Below, piece by piece: positions 23,215-34,604 of a stretch of 64,000 nucleotides of DNA. The stretch spans positions 62,001 to 126,000 of the forward strand of contig NW_004450461.1 in NCBI RefSeq assembly GCF_000321225.1. Reading direction: 5' to 3'. How positions within the stretch are numbered: position 1 is the stretch's first letter; each line of letters starts with the position of its first letter. The DNA comes from Odobenus rosmarus divergens. Taxonomy: Eukaryota > Chordata > Mammalia > Carnivora > Odobenidae. The notes beneath the pieces are model-generated. The model saw only the letters and a program-made list of their open reading frames with translations, searched no databases and was not told where the DNA came from. Made by a program: the position numbers and the translations under genes.

Positions 23215-23959
23215 ATTTCTTACATGGAAACTCTTTTTTCACATAGAGTTTCAGGGTTTGTGACCTACACAACACCAAGCAGTTCTCAGACACCAGTAGA
23301 ATGTCCAAGAATTTAACTCAATTCTGACACCATCTATTGGAGATAGTATCAGATTCCACAGGCTAAGGGTTCGGTCCTACAAGTCAGCCCCTTACCCTCT
23401 AACTTTAGATGCTAATCACAAGCCCAGACTTTTACCTGCACTCGTGGCTCAACAGCTACAGATTAGAGGTTCCAATGACCTCCTCCTTAGGTTTGATTAA
23501 TTTCTAGAAAGGATCACATAACTCAAGGAAAGACTTACATTTACCAGTTTATTAAAGGATATGATAAAGACATAAATCAACAGCCAGATGAAAAGATATG
23601 AAGAGCAAGGTTAAACAAAGGAGAGCTTCTGTCCTCATGGAGCTGGGAGCCTGGCTTGGTGCCATGTAGAAGCATTCTCTTTTCCCAAGAGTGGAAGCTC
23701 TCCAGAAATACCAAAAAGCTCCTCCCTGGGGTTTTAATGGAGACTTCATTACATAGTCATGATTAACTAAGTCATTGTCCACAGGCTGATTCAAACTAGA
23801 GCCCCCTCCCCTCCCCAGAGATCTGGGGATAGGGGGTACTGAAAGTTCCAATCCTCTAATCATGTGGTTGGTTCTCCTGGTAACCAGCCCCAATCTTTCA
23901 GTGGGATCCAAAAGTCACCTTGTTAACATAAGAAATACATCTTTATCACTTTCAACACA
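23215..23959 (-). mobile_element. Degenerate ERVL/MaLR-era LTR
   Basis: Read on the minus strand this starts TGTGTTGAA (23959), with 'aaccaaccacatgattagag', 'ggaactttcagtacc' and 'atcatgactatgtaatgaag' in U3. A poly(A) signal AATAAA follows (23553-23548), then a long downstream part ending near 23215. The order matches an old mammalian LTR I have seen, but I cannot name its subfamily. The minus-strand 119-codon frame 23552-23911 lies in its U3 and is not a gene. No clean target duplication was found. Confidence 0.55.
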
Positions 23960-25334
23960 GGAAATTCCAAGAGTTTGGGGAGCTGTGAGATAGGATCTGT
24001 GGATAAAGACTAGATATATATGAGAAATTAAAATAAATATGAATTATAAATCACAAATAGCACTAGAGAGTAAATAAGCAAATATATGATATTAGAGAAA
24101 ATAAAGACACAAAGCTTTCTCATGTAGGCATTGATCCATGGAATTCTTATAACCATGGAACAAGCCTTCCATTCCCCAACCATTGAAGGCACCAATCATC
24201 TATACTGGAAGAGTGTGATCACTGATATATATTTTAATATATTAGAAATAATCAGTATCTGATTTTATTCTGAAGCAGGTTTTGGTGAGAGAAGGGTGTG
24301 GGTACTTGAAGTGGAAAAATGCTAAGTCAGGAGATGGACTGGGAAAATAAGCTCCCAGTCCAGCATTTAAACACCTTAGAATAAGGTGTTACTTACATTA
24401 CTTACATTACTAATATAATGTTACTTAAACCATATAATTAAATTAAGAGTATAGTCGAAAAACCAAGGCTTATATTTAGTCAATAATAAAAAGAAGAAAA
24501 AATCACAAATGATTTATGAAATAAGGAAGAGAACTTTGGAAGCTTTATTTATTTACTTAATTTTAAGAAAAGATTATGTACTATATGTTTGGCTAACTGA
24601 ACATAAAAAAATTTAAAAAAAGATTATGTAAAATAATTTGAATAATTTCATACAAATTTTAAAAGGATGAAAACACAAAAGGATTTATATAAAGTCAATC
24701 AATTAAGAAGAATGAATGAGTACTTACTCTAATATATTCAGAAATTTTTCTAGAGAATACTAAACAGCCTGAAACAAGCACAGGTTTTGGAGCAGGTAGA
24801 TCTGGTTTCAAACCTTAGGTCCTTCATTTAGTAGTGAAATATTGTATGAACAATGTCTAAGAGCATCTGTGATGTGGTAATTCCATGAATTACTTTATAA
24901 ATACTACTTCTATTGCTGCTACTACTACTACTGCTATTAATTATATTTTTACTAACATTAGCTTTCATAAGTGTGAAACAAGGATCATAGATTTTGCTGG
25001 AGAAGAAAGCGTAGCGGGTATAAAGCAAAGAGATCAGAAGAATATTGAGTGAACAATTTAGGGCTACTTTGAAACTAGGAATGATACATTTTAGGGAAGA
25101 CAAAGGGAGAATGAAAATAAGAAGGCTTTATTGAAGATCTGGGGCCTGACTACTTTAGAATCACCAAGATCCAGTTGGTGAAGGAAAGATGCAATCATTC
25201 TAATGATAAAATTATGTAGGAGTGAAGACACAGTGAGAGTTAAGATATTGTCCTAATTGGAGTGGCTCTAGAAAATACAAGCTCATTTTGATGATTCATT
25301 GTGATCACGCATCATATCGTAGACAACATATTTT
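23960..25334. other. Unassigned sequence with a weak MIR and a (CTA)n tract
   Basis: Around 24770-24870 'agcacaggttttggagcag...ctggtttcaaa' resembles a MIR in plus orientation. At 24905-24945 lies an imperfect CTA/CTG trinucleotide repeat, which produces a minus-strand poly-Ser frame. Nothing else is assignable. Confidence 0.4.
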
Positions 25335-26470
25335 TGGTATTTTAATTGTGGTAATGTATGCATAACATAAAGCTTACCACTTAACCATTTTATTTATTTT
25401 TCATTTTAACCATTTTAAATTGTACAATTTAGTGGAATCATATTCACAATGTTGTACAACCATCTGCCAGTATCAATTTTCAAACTTTTTCATTAGAAAC
25501 TTTTTAATCATTAAGCAGTTACTCCCTATCCCCCCTCCCCACAACCTTGGTAACCTCTAATCTATTTTCTGTCTCTATGAATTTGCCTATTTTAGGTAAT
25601 TCATATGAGTGGCAGCATAGGATATTTGTCCTTTTGTGTATGATTTACTTCACTTAACCATGATGTCTTCAAACATCATCCATATTATACCGTGTATTAG
25701 GGTAATATCCCATTATATATTATATACACCATATTTTTTTATTCATTCATAGGTTGTTTCTACATTTTGACTATTGAGAATTATATGGTAATGAACAGTG
25801 GCACCCAAATGTATGTTCAAGACCCTGCTTTCAATTCCTTTGGGTATATACTTAGACATAAAATTGCTGGATCATACAGTAATTCTGTTTAGCTTTTGAG
25901 GAGGAGCTAAACTTTTTTTCATAGTGTACATCATTTTATATTCCCATCAGCAGTGTACAGGAATACCAATTTCTGCACATCCTTGCCAATATTTGTTATT
26001 TTTCATTTTTTTATTTGATAATAGCCACCTTAATAGATGTGAAGTGGTATCTCATTGGGTTTGATTTGCATTTACCTAATGACTAGTAAAGTTCAACATC
26101 TTTTCATGTGCCTGTTGGCCATCTGTATGTTCTCTTTGGAAAAATGTCTATTCAGATCCTCTGTCAATTTTTTAAAAATATGTATTTATTTGAGAGAGAG
26201 AGAGAGAAAGTGCAGGGGGAGAGGAGCAGAGAGAATCTTAAACAGATTCCGCACTGAGCATGAAGTTTGACATGGGGCTTGATCTCACGACCCTGAGAGC
26301 ACAACCAGAGTGGAAACCAAGAGTCAGACGCCCAACCAACTGTGCCACCCCGGTGCCCTGTTCTCTGCCAATTTTTTAAATGGATTATTTTTTTTGTTTT
26401 TGGGTTGTACAAATTCTTTATATATTTTGAATATTACCCCATTATCAGATACAAGATTTGAAAACATAAT
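25335..26470 (-). mobile_element. Old L1 ORF2 end and 3' UTR, SINE-interrupted
   Basis: The plus strand reads the reverse of an L1M element: 'ttgtacaaccatctgcc', 'ctctatgaatttgcctattt', 'cctttgggtatatactta', 'taatagatgtgaagtggtatc' and 'cttttcatgtgcctgttggcc'. After the SINE come 'ggttgtacaaattctttata' and 'attatcagatacaaga'. It is highly mutated. Confidence 0.85.
26177..26362 (-). mobile_element. CAN-type SINE nested in L1
   Basis: Minus-strand copy with an 18-bp duplication having one mismatch: ctctgtcaattttttaaa at 26159-26176 and ctctgccaattttttaaa at 26363-26380. The body is an older variant (cccaaccaactgtgccaccccgg). Confidence 0.93.
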
Positions 26471-27770
26471 ATTTTTTAAATAGGACACAAAAAGGACTAA
26501 CCATCCCTGAAAACATTGAGAAGATGGACTACTTAAAAATTAAGAAATTCTGTTCATTAAAAGACACTATTAAATTATAGATACTGAGAATATATTTGTA
26601 AAACACAAAGTATCCAGGATATATGATGAATTTTGTAAACCTATAAGAAGAAAGAAGAATAGAAAAGTGAGCAAGAGAGTTAACTAAGCATTTCACAAAG
26701 GAAATAAGCTAACATCTAGTAAACAACTTAAAAGCTACCAAGCTCATTATAATATAAAAGAAAGTATAAAATAAAGCCAAAATGTAAATTAAATCATGCC
26801 AGAGGTAAAAATTAGATTAAAAATGACCTGATAATGCTAACTGTGGAAATAACTGTGGCATGTTCATAGTTTGAGATGAATAAATAAACAGTACTTGACA
26901 TACAATATATGAGAGGGTGAAGGGAACACAAAAGCCATGTAATTCATGATTCCATTTAGATAAAAAATGGCCAAAATTAATGTATAAAAGCTGCACAAAA
27001 TTTATAAAACAAAAGGCTTACAGGTATAGGAAACAATCGGTTGGAAAATTCCATTCTTGAGAGAAAGAAAACATGTGACAGGAGCCTCACATTCACCTCA
27101 GCCTTTTTCTTCAGGGTAATTTTCAAACTGTAGCAAAAGGCTGTTGATCCCAAGCGGGGAGTGCCAGCCCTACTGAGAAAAGAAGGGAAAGACATGTAGG
27201 GAAAGACACTGAAATACAGGCAAATGCATTTAAGGAGCCTTAGGATTCTGTGTAAAAATGTACTTCAGATTACTTGGCTGACTTCTGAGGTGTCCATGTA
27301 CAAGGTGGGATAATGCAGTTCTGGGAGAAAGGCACTAAAAATAAAGAGAATTAAAGAAAATATGGACAAAATAGCTTAACTTATGGAGAATTTCAACAGA
27401 TATTTAACATCTACAAAAATTATTCAAACAAACATTCTATTAAATAGTATGACTAAAATTAAGAATCATTGGATGTAATTAGTAACAAATTAACTATAGA
27501 GGATAAAGAGTAGTAAACACAATGCTGAACAATAGAAAATGTCTAAACAGAAACACAGAGGGAAACAATGAGAAATGAGACATTGAAAAAAAGTCTAACA
27601 TGTTTAATTAGAGGACAGAGATGATGGAGTGATGGGAAAGGTCTATATGTCCACCTGGACGGAAGTTTACAGGGGTGTTTAAATGCATAAAATATCATTG
27701 AATTGTACTGCTAAGCTTTGTGCACTTTATTAAATGTAATTTATAACCAATTAAAATGAATTACATAGAA
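26471..27770 (+). mobile_element. Old L1 3' region, heavily degraded
   Basis: 'attaagaaattctgttcatt', 'atatttgtaaaacacaaag', 'gattccatttagataaaaa' and the terminal 'gaattgtactgctaagctttg', 'tttataaccaattaaaat' mark an L1ME-age 3' half in plus orientation. The middle (about 27230-27600) is not clearly L1 and may be another insertion or simply too diverged. Confidence 0.55.
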
Positions 27771-28426
27771 AAGCAACGATAGTTAATATTATCATTGAAT
27801 ATGACCCATCAGCTAATGACATAAAGCAGGGGGAAGCTTTTTACTGGAAAATAAAATAATTTCTAAAAGTTTTGAGTTTATGAGGCCATTAACAATGATA
27901 GCTAATATAAATATTTGGGTCAATCTACCTTTTTATGGGGTACAGTTGGAACATAAATTTTACAGCATCTCATATAAAACCTTACCATCTAGAAGCTGAA
28001 AAGGAGATAGACAACAGTAAGGTAAATTTTCTAGAGTAAGAAAAGTAGAATAGAACTGTGGAATAGACAAATTAAATATTTACTATGCCCAGTACTCATA
28101 AGCAAACTTATTGGCTAATGACATAGAGCATTTTATATGATTAATGAAGCCTCCATTTGAATTGCAAAATACTGAAGTTGGTTCATTTGGTGGACAAACT
28201 CACTGAACTAAAGAATGAACCTAACCACAGATATTAATACATCTCCTGGTGCTATTCTTTTATTGCCCTTATACATGCATAAATTTTCATGGAGGAACAT
28301 TAATACTGTTTATGTATGAAAATGTCATAGGTGAAAGATAAACACGTATGGGTGATGAAATGGCAAGTATTGTAAAATGAAGGTAAACAAGTAAAATCTC
28401 ATGATTTCAACAAAACTGTGACTTGT
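27771..28426. other. A+T-rich sequence, no feature recognised
   Basis: No element identified. The wording 'agcttttactggaaaataaaataattt' near 27835-27862 recurs at about 32028-32050, so the two may share an unrecognised old repeat. Confidence 0.4.
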
Positions 28427-28444
28427 AGAAAAGACAAAGGTCTG

Positions 28445-28648
28445 GGTGCCTGGGTGGCTCAGTCATTAAGCGTCTGCCTTCGGCTCAGGTCATGATCCCA
28501 GGGTCCTGGGATCGAGTCCCATATTGGGCTCTCTGCTCGGCAGGAAGCCTGCTTCTCCCTCTTCCACTCCCCCTGCTTGTGTTCCTGCTCTTGTGCTCTC
28601 TCTCTCTGTCAAATAAATAAATAAAATCTTTTAAAAAAAAAGAAAAAA
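28445..28648 (+). mobile_element. CAN-type SINE
   Basis: Full-length plus-strand copy of the 'cagggtcctgggatcgag' variant with a long A-rich tail. It is flanked by a perfect 18-bp duplication, agaaaagacaaaggtctg, at 28427-28444 and 28649-28666. Confidence 0.96.
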
Positions 28649-28762
28649 AGAAAAGACAAAGGTCTGTTTAAACATATTATATTTGCACACTTGGGGAAAT
28701 GTAAAGATCTTGTAATATGGCTCTCCTGGAAGGCAACAATCTGTCCTAATACAAAATTCCAG

Positions 28763-31193
28763 TATGCCAACAAATTGGGCAATCTGGAAGAAATGGATAA
28801 ATTCCTAAAAACATATAAACTATTAAAACTGAAACAGGAAGAAATAGAAAACTTGAACAGACACATAACCAGCAAAATATTGAATCAGTAATCAAAAATC
28901 TCCCAACAAAGAAGAGTCTAGGGTTGGATGGCTTCCCAGGGAATTTCTACCAAACATTTAAAGAAGAGTTAATACCTATTCTTCTCAAACTGTTCCAAAA
29001 AATAGAAATGGAAGGAAAACTTCCAAACTCATTCTAGGATGCCAGCATTACCTTGATTCCAAAACTACACAGAGACCCCATTAAAAAGGAGAGTTACAGA
29101 CCAATATCCCTGATGAACACGGATGCAAAAATTCTCAACAAGTTACTATCAAATTGAATCCAACAGTACATTAAAAGAATTATTCACTACAATCAACTGG
29201 ATTTATTCCTGGGCTGCAGGGGTGATTCAATATCTGCAAATCAGTCAATGTGATATACCACATTAATAAAAGAAAGTGTAAGAACCATATGATCCACTCC
29301 ACAGATGCAGAAAAAGCATTTGACAAAATGCAGCATCCTTTCTTGATAAAAACCCTCAAGAAAATAGGGATAGAAGGAACATACCTCAACTTCATAAAGG
29401 CTGTATATGAAAGACCCACAGTGAGTATCATCCTCAATGGGGAAAAGTTGAGAGCTTTTCTCCTAAGGTCAGGAACATGCCAGGGACATACACTCTCACC
29501 ACTGTTGTTCAACATAGTACTAGAAGTCCTAGCCTCAGCAATCAGATAACAAAAAGAAATAATAGGCATCTAAATCAGCAAAGAAGAAGTCAAACTTTCA
29601 TTCTTCACAGATGACATGATACTCCATGTTGAAAACCTGAAAGATTCCACCAAAAAATTGCTAGAACTGATAGATGAATTCAGTAAAGTCACAGGATATA
29701 AAATCAACATACAGAAATCTATTGCATTTCTATACACCAATAATGAAGCAGGAGAAACAGAAATCAAGCAATCAATCCCATTGACAATTGCACCAAAAAC
29801 CATAAGATACCTAGGAATAAACCTAACAAAAGAGGTAAAAGATCTGTACTCTGAAAACTGGAGAACACTTATGAAAGAAATTGAAGAAGACACAAAGAAA
29901 TGGAAAGACATTCCATGCACATGGATTGGAAGAGCAAATATTGTTAAAATGACTGTACTACTCAAAGCAATCTATACATGCAATGAAGTCCCTATCAAAA
30001 TAGCACAAGCATTTTTCACAGAGCTAGAACAAACAATTCTAAAATTTGTATGGAACCAGCCAAAATAATGCTGAAAAGGAAAAGCAAAGTGGGAGGCATC
30101 ACAATTCTGGACTTCAAGCTGTATTACAAAGCTATAATCATCAAGACAGTATGGTACTGGCTCAAAAACAGACACATAGATCAATGGAACAGAATAGAGA
30201 ACCCAAAGATGGACCTACAAATATATATGGTCAACTAATCTTTGACAAAGCAGGAAAGAATAGCTAATAGAAAAAAGACAGTCGCTTCAGCAAACGGTGT
30301 TGGGAAAACTGGACAGTGACTTGCAGAAGAATGAAACCGGACCACTTTCTTACACCATATACAAAAATAAATTCAAAATAGATGAAAGACCTAAGTTTGA
30401 GATAGGAAACCCTCAAATTCCTAGAGGAGACCATAGGCAGCAACCTCTTTGACATTGGCCATAGCAACTTCTTACTAGACACATCTCCAGAGGCAAGAGA
30501 AACAAAGGCAAAAATTAACTATTGGGACTTCATCAAGATAAAAAGCTTTTGCACAGCAAAAAAAACAGTCAACAAAACCAAAAGACTACCGACCAAATGG
30601 AAGAAGATATTTGCAAATGACATATCAGATAAAGGGCTAGTATCCAAAATCTATAAAGAATTTATCAAACTCAACACCCAAAGAACAAATAATCCAATCA
30701 AGAAATGGGCAGAACACATGAACAGACATTTCTGCAAAGAAGACATGTATCTATATATAATGGAATATTACTCAGCCATAAAAAAAAAAGAATGAAATCT
30801 GGCCACTTCAATGATGTGTATGGAACTGGAAAGTATTATACTAAGTGAAATAAATCAGTCAGAGAAAAACAAATACCATACGATTTCACTCATTTGTGGA
30901 ATTTAAGAAATGAAACAGATGAACAAGGGGAAGGGAAGAAAAAAATGTAGAAACAGAGAGAGAGGCATACCATAAGATACTCTTAACTATAGAGAACAAT
31001 CTGAGGGTTTCTGGAGGAGAGGAAGGTGGGGGCATGTGCTAAATAGGTGATGGGCATTAAGGAGTGCACTTATTGGAATGATTGGAATGAGCACTGGGTG
31101 TTATATGTAAGTGAGGAATCACTAAATTCTACTCCTGAAACCAGGACTATGGTATATGTTAACTAACTTGAATTTAAATAAAAATTTACGGGA
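28763..31193 (+). mobile_element. L1 (carnivore-type), 5'-truncated, best preserved in window
   Basis: Begins inside ORF2 at 'tatgccaacaaattggg' and runs through the reverse transcriptase to a 3' UTR ending ttgaatttaaataaaaa. Weak 10-bp candidate duplications (aaaattccag 28753-28762, aaaaatccag 31194-31203) fit a single insertion. Near 30745 the text jumps from the 'acatttctgcaaagaagaca' region straight to 'tatataatggaatattactc'. This removes roughly half a kilobase of the ORF2 C-terminal part, including the Cys-rich region. Confidence 0.92.
28766..30750 (+). pseudogene. L1 ORF2 reverse transcriptase remnant
   Basis: Recognisable blocks in order are [18 protein letters not shown] (start), the [19 protein letters not shown] palm motif A region, and [14 protein letters not shown] (motif B). 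Motif C reads [11 protein letters not shown] where FADD is usual. The thumb follows as [17 protein letters not shown], and [15 protein letters not shown] lies beyond it. The longest open stretch is 150 codons (29616-30068), with stops after 29549 and elsewhere. In an active copy this protein copies L1 RNA at the nicked target. This copy cannot, given its stops and its 5' and 3' losses. Confidence 0.9.
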
Positions 31194-31217
31194 AAAAATC
31201 CAGCACAATGCAGTGAC

Positions 31218-31219
31218 AA

Positions 31220-31262
<43 letters not shown>

Positions 31263-31264
31263 AG
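31218..31264. repeat. (AAAT)n microsatellite
   Basis: About eleven AAAT units. It lies shortly after the L1 3' end and probably grew from an A-rich retroposon tail. Confidence 0.93.
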
Positions 31265-32159
31265 CAAGTCATGAATACATTAAAAATCTGAGGGATGAGG
31301 ATACAGACAGGGAGCAGTCAGAAAAAACTTCAAAGGGGTGATAATATTCAATTTGAATATAAGAGGTTCAAGGTAGAGGCTGGTATGTAAGTAGAAAGGT
31401 CGAAGATTAGTTTGAAGAAGAATTGTGAGCATTAGTTTATAACATAGCTTAGATTATACATATAGTACCAAATTTATTATCTAGAAATTATGGCAATGAA
31501 AAAAATGAGGTATTCATTATGAGACATTTAGTAGTACTTAACATAGATTACTGGAACTATTCATTTATTGCCCTTAATGTCTCAAAATATGGAACACTAA
31601 TTTGTTTTATATTTTGTTTTATTTTTTTGTGTATAAATCTTGAGTGTTCTTTCTGCATTAGATATAAGTATTTGTGATTTTATGCCTGTGAATTTGGCTG
31701 GCTCTGTCTCAAACCAAATTACTTGATAGGAATATTGACACTTTTTTTCCAATAATGTTTAATTTTCCCTTACAGCTAAGCAATTTTAGAGTTGGTTTTG
31801 TGTTTGTTTGCTCAGATAGGCAGAATGAATACACTAGTCAGTTTTGAATGTGAATTGTGAATGATGTTCAGCTAAACTGGAGGTTTTTTCATGATATTAT
31901 TTCTAAAGATAATCAGTTGGCTTTAAATGAATGGCTATCCGTTGACTCAATTACTTATGTAGGAAGTATAAAAGATGGAAAAGTGGGCGGCCACTAGAAA
32001 GTACTCCACATAAAGCAGAGGAAATCTTTTTACTGGAAAATAAAATAATTTCAAAAAATCTTGAATTTATGAGACCACTCATTTCACCATTAGGAAACCA
32101 CTTATCCTAAACTAGTACTTTTACCTTGGAGGAAAGAAAGGAAATCAAAACAAAACAAA
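31265..32159. other. Unassigned sequence
   Basis: No element recognised. A T-rich stretch occurs at 31600-31630. Confidence 0.4.
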
Positions 32160-32345
32160 CGTGGATTTGTTGAACTCTTACCATGTGCCAGGAATTGGGA
32201 TTGTAATATAGTTCAAAATCGTAAAACATTTCATTCAGTTCTATCTCTTTGAGAAAGGGGGGTTATCATTCCCATTTTATACATGAGAATAAAGAACTTC
32301 AATAGAAGTAAAGCTGCTTGGACAACTAATACGGTTTGAATGTCT
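32160..32345 (-). mobile_element. MIR SINE (ancient)
   Basis: 'gttgaactcttaccatgtgccagg', 'gttatcattcccattttatac' and 'gctgcttggacaac' are the reverse-oriented MIR 3' region and core. Confidence 0.6.
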
Positions 32346-32559
32346 ATATGACCAGGTGTCAGAATTCACCTGGGAGAAGCCTGCCATTACATAATCTAGT
32401 AGCTTTTCTGATTCTTGCCCAGAGGAATCTATTCTAGAGACAAGGAGGGTCTAAAACTTTTACATATTTTCCGCCATTCCCCATCCTGCAGATACTTTCA
32501 AAACCCCTAAAATAATTGGAAGAATAACTGAAACACAACATATCTCTGCATCTTTATAT

Positions 32560-33260
32560 TTTAATAATTCACACATGCTTGGATATTTCCAATTGATTTA
32601 TCTTCTATTTCACTAATTTCTCACCTCTTCTTGTGACTATGTATGCCTAATATGATTTCTAACTAGTCTCTTGAATTATTTTCAGTTCTAGAATATTCTG
32701 TTGACTCATATTTTATTGATTCTGGTTTCTTCTGTAATTATCCGTGTTTGCCTCTGTTTTTCTGAATATACATATTGTAATATACCTCTCTAAAATCCCA
32801 TACCTGAATCCCCTTTGGATTTATTTCTTTTGCCAAATATTCTTTTTTTTTAAAGATTTTATTTATTTATTTGACAGAGAGAGACACAGTGAGAGAGGGA
32901 ACACAAGCAGAGGGAGTGTGAGAGGGAGAAGCAGGCTTCCCGTGGAGCAGGGAGCCTGATGCGGGGCTCGATCCCAGGAACCTGGGATCATGACCTGAGC
33001 TGAAGGCAGACATTTAATGACTGAGCCACCCAGGCGTCCCCTTTTGCCAAATTTTCTTGCTGGATCATTTTTTAGCAAGCCATTTTAAATTGAACACAAA
33101 ATATTGAGTACAAAATTTGGTTAAGTTTCTAGAAGATATTGTCTTCCTCTATGGAAGATTATTTTTTCTTCTGCCATGCAGAAAGAACATAGGTATGTCA
33201 TTTCTCCCTATGAAAGTCTGGTTTTATACTCTTCAATGGTTGTCATATTTAATTTTGATC
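32560..33260 (-). mobile_element. Possible old L1 ORF1-proximal fragment
   Basis: Apart from the SINE, the text 'ctcttgaattattttcagttctagaa', 'tctgtaattatccgtg' and 'attgaacacaaaatattgagta' resembles the reverse of L1M ORF1/5' sequence. The match is loose. Confidence 0.3.
32844..33040 (-). mobile_element. CAN-type SINE, young-looking
   Basis: Minus-strand copy with intact tail and core (gatgcggggctcgatcc). Its 17-bp duplication has one mismatch: cttttgccaaatattct at 32827-32843 and cttttgccaaattttct at 33041-33057. Confidence 0.95.
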
Positions 33261-33817
33261 CTTTTTTCTTAATTCTTTCTTTGTTATATTTCATCTTAAT
33301 CCATTACTTCTAAGATATGGCCCTTCCTGGATTTCAGCTGACAAATTGGGGTATTAATCAATGCCTCTACCTTGGGTGAACTCTGAACTCAGCTCCTTCC
33401 ACTGGCATCCCATAGTAGCTAAAATTTCTGCTCAGCACTTAAGTCCTTCAGTGCCACTTTCTATGAGAGTTTTTGTTTTTACCAGTTTGGTTATGCACAT
33501 TTGCATTCTAGGGATCAGTAAAAACCTTGAGGGAGAATTTGAACACAGAGTTTGGGGCTCATGTTGCTGAGTTCCCTCTTCCCTGTGATATGACCCTTCA
33601 AATTACAGACTAGCAGCCCTGAACTCCTGTCTTTCTTCTTAATTAAGTGAGACTACAGTTTTCTGCTATAACTCTGCTTTTCAGAACTATCAGCAATAAT
33701 TACCTTATGGGGAAAAAAAACTAGGTTGAATGTGGAGCTAATCTTCCCTTCCCTTAGGGATTGCAGCTTGTCCCATTTTGCCTCTGCTGGTTTCTCTCCA
33801 CTGTTTTCAAATACTTG
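33261..33817. other. Unassigned sequence
   Basis: No feature recognised. The 69-codon plus-strand frame at 33361-33570 has no motif. Confidence 0.4.
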
Positions 33818-33845
33818 GTGTGTGTGTGTGTGTGTGTGTGTGTGT
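33818..33845. repeat. (GT)n dinucleotide microsatellite
   Basis: Fourteen uninterrupted GT units, likely polymorphic in length. Confidence 0.97.
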
Positions 33846-33921
33846 AGTCCTTTCTATAAAAAGTCCAATACCAGCTACTCAGCCCTGGCTGACTATTATA
33901 TACATTTCAATTATTAGAAAA

Positions 33922-34259
33922 TGTGTAAGACTGTTGAATCACAGACCTGTACCTCTGAAACAAATAATACATTATATGTTAAAAAAAAGAAAGAAGAAGA
34001 AGATAGCAGGAGGGGAAGAATGAAGGGGGGGGAATCGGAGGGGGAGACAAACCATGAGAGACTATGGACACTGAGAAACAAACTGAGGGTTCTAGAGGGG
34101 AGGGGTTGGGGCGATGGGTTAGCCTGGTGATGGGTATTAAAGAGGGCATGTTCTGCATGGAGCACTGGGTGTTATGCGCAAACAATGAATCACGGAACAC
34201 TACATCAAAAACTAATGATGTAATATATGGTGATTAACATAACATAATAATAAAAAAGA
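33922..34259 (+). mobile_element. Short L1 3' end with duplicated 3' UTR blocks
   Basis: A 338-bp retroposed piece bounded by a 16-bp duplication with one mismatch: ttcaattattagaaaa at 33906-33921 and ttcaattactagaaaa at 34260-34275. It opens with an L1 terminal block (gaatcacagacctgtacc), then an A-rich/GAA tract, then a second, fuller L1 3' UTR block ending 'taacataacataataataaaa'. It has no coding capacity. Minus-strand frames here are readings of the 3' UTR. Confidence 0.92.
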
Positions 34260-34275
34260 TTCAATTACTAGAAAA

Positions 34276-34604
34276 ATGATTAAAAACAGAAAGAATAAAC
34301 AGGAATAATAGCATTTAAGAAAAAATATATTAATTTTAATTTTGGAGGTGAACATATTCTGTTTGTGGAGACTAAATTAGAAGTTGAGAGATGTATGTCA
34401 TTGCTGTTTTAGTTAAATCAATTTTGGTCTGGTCCTTATGACATTGGTGTTCTATACTCAGAAGAGAACTGACTGTGTGTCAAAAAATCATCCTCATTTC
34501 CTTCTTAATGCTCATTAGATCTGGGGCTAGTCATTAATCATTGGTTTTCTAATCTATTAAGTATTCATACTTTACAGTTTTGTTTAAAAAAAATGTGCAC
34601 TGAT
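34276..34604. other. Unassigned sequence
   Basis: No feature recognised. Confidence 0.4.

Noticed and set aside
23552..23911. 119-codon minus-strand frame
   Set aside because: It lies in the U3 of an old LTR, shows no protein-like motif, and is explained by the LTR.
24828..25103. 91-codon minus-strand frame with a poly-Ser run
   Set aside because: The serines come from an imperfect trinucleotide repeat. No other protein-like feature.
29250..30068. Open frames of 99 and 150 codons as host genes
   Set aside because: They carry L1 reverse-transcriptase motifs and belong to a broken ORF2.
33778..34200. Several overlapping frames on both strands
   Set aside because: They are readings of a (GT)n tract and of an L1 3' UTR with a GAA tract.
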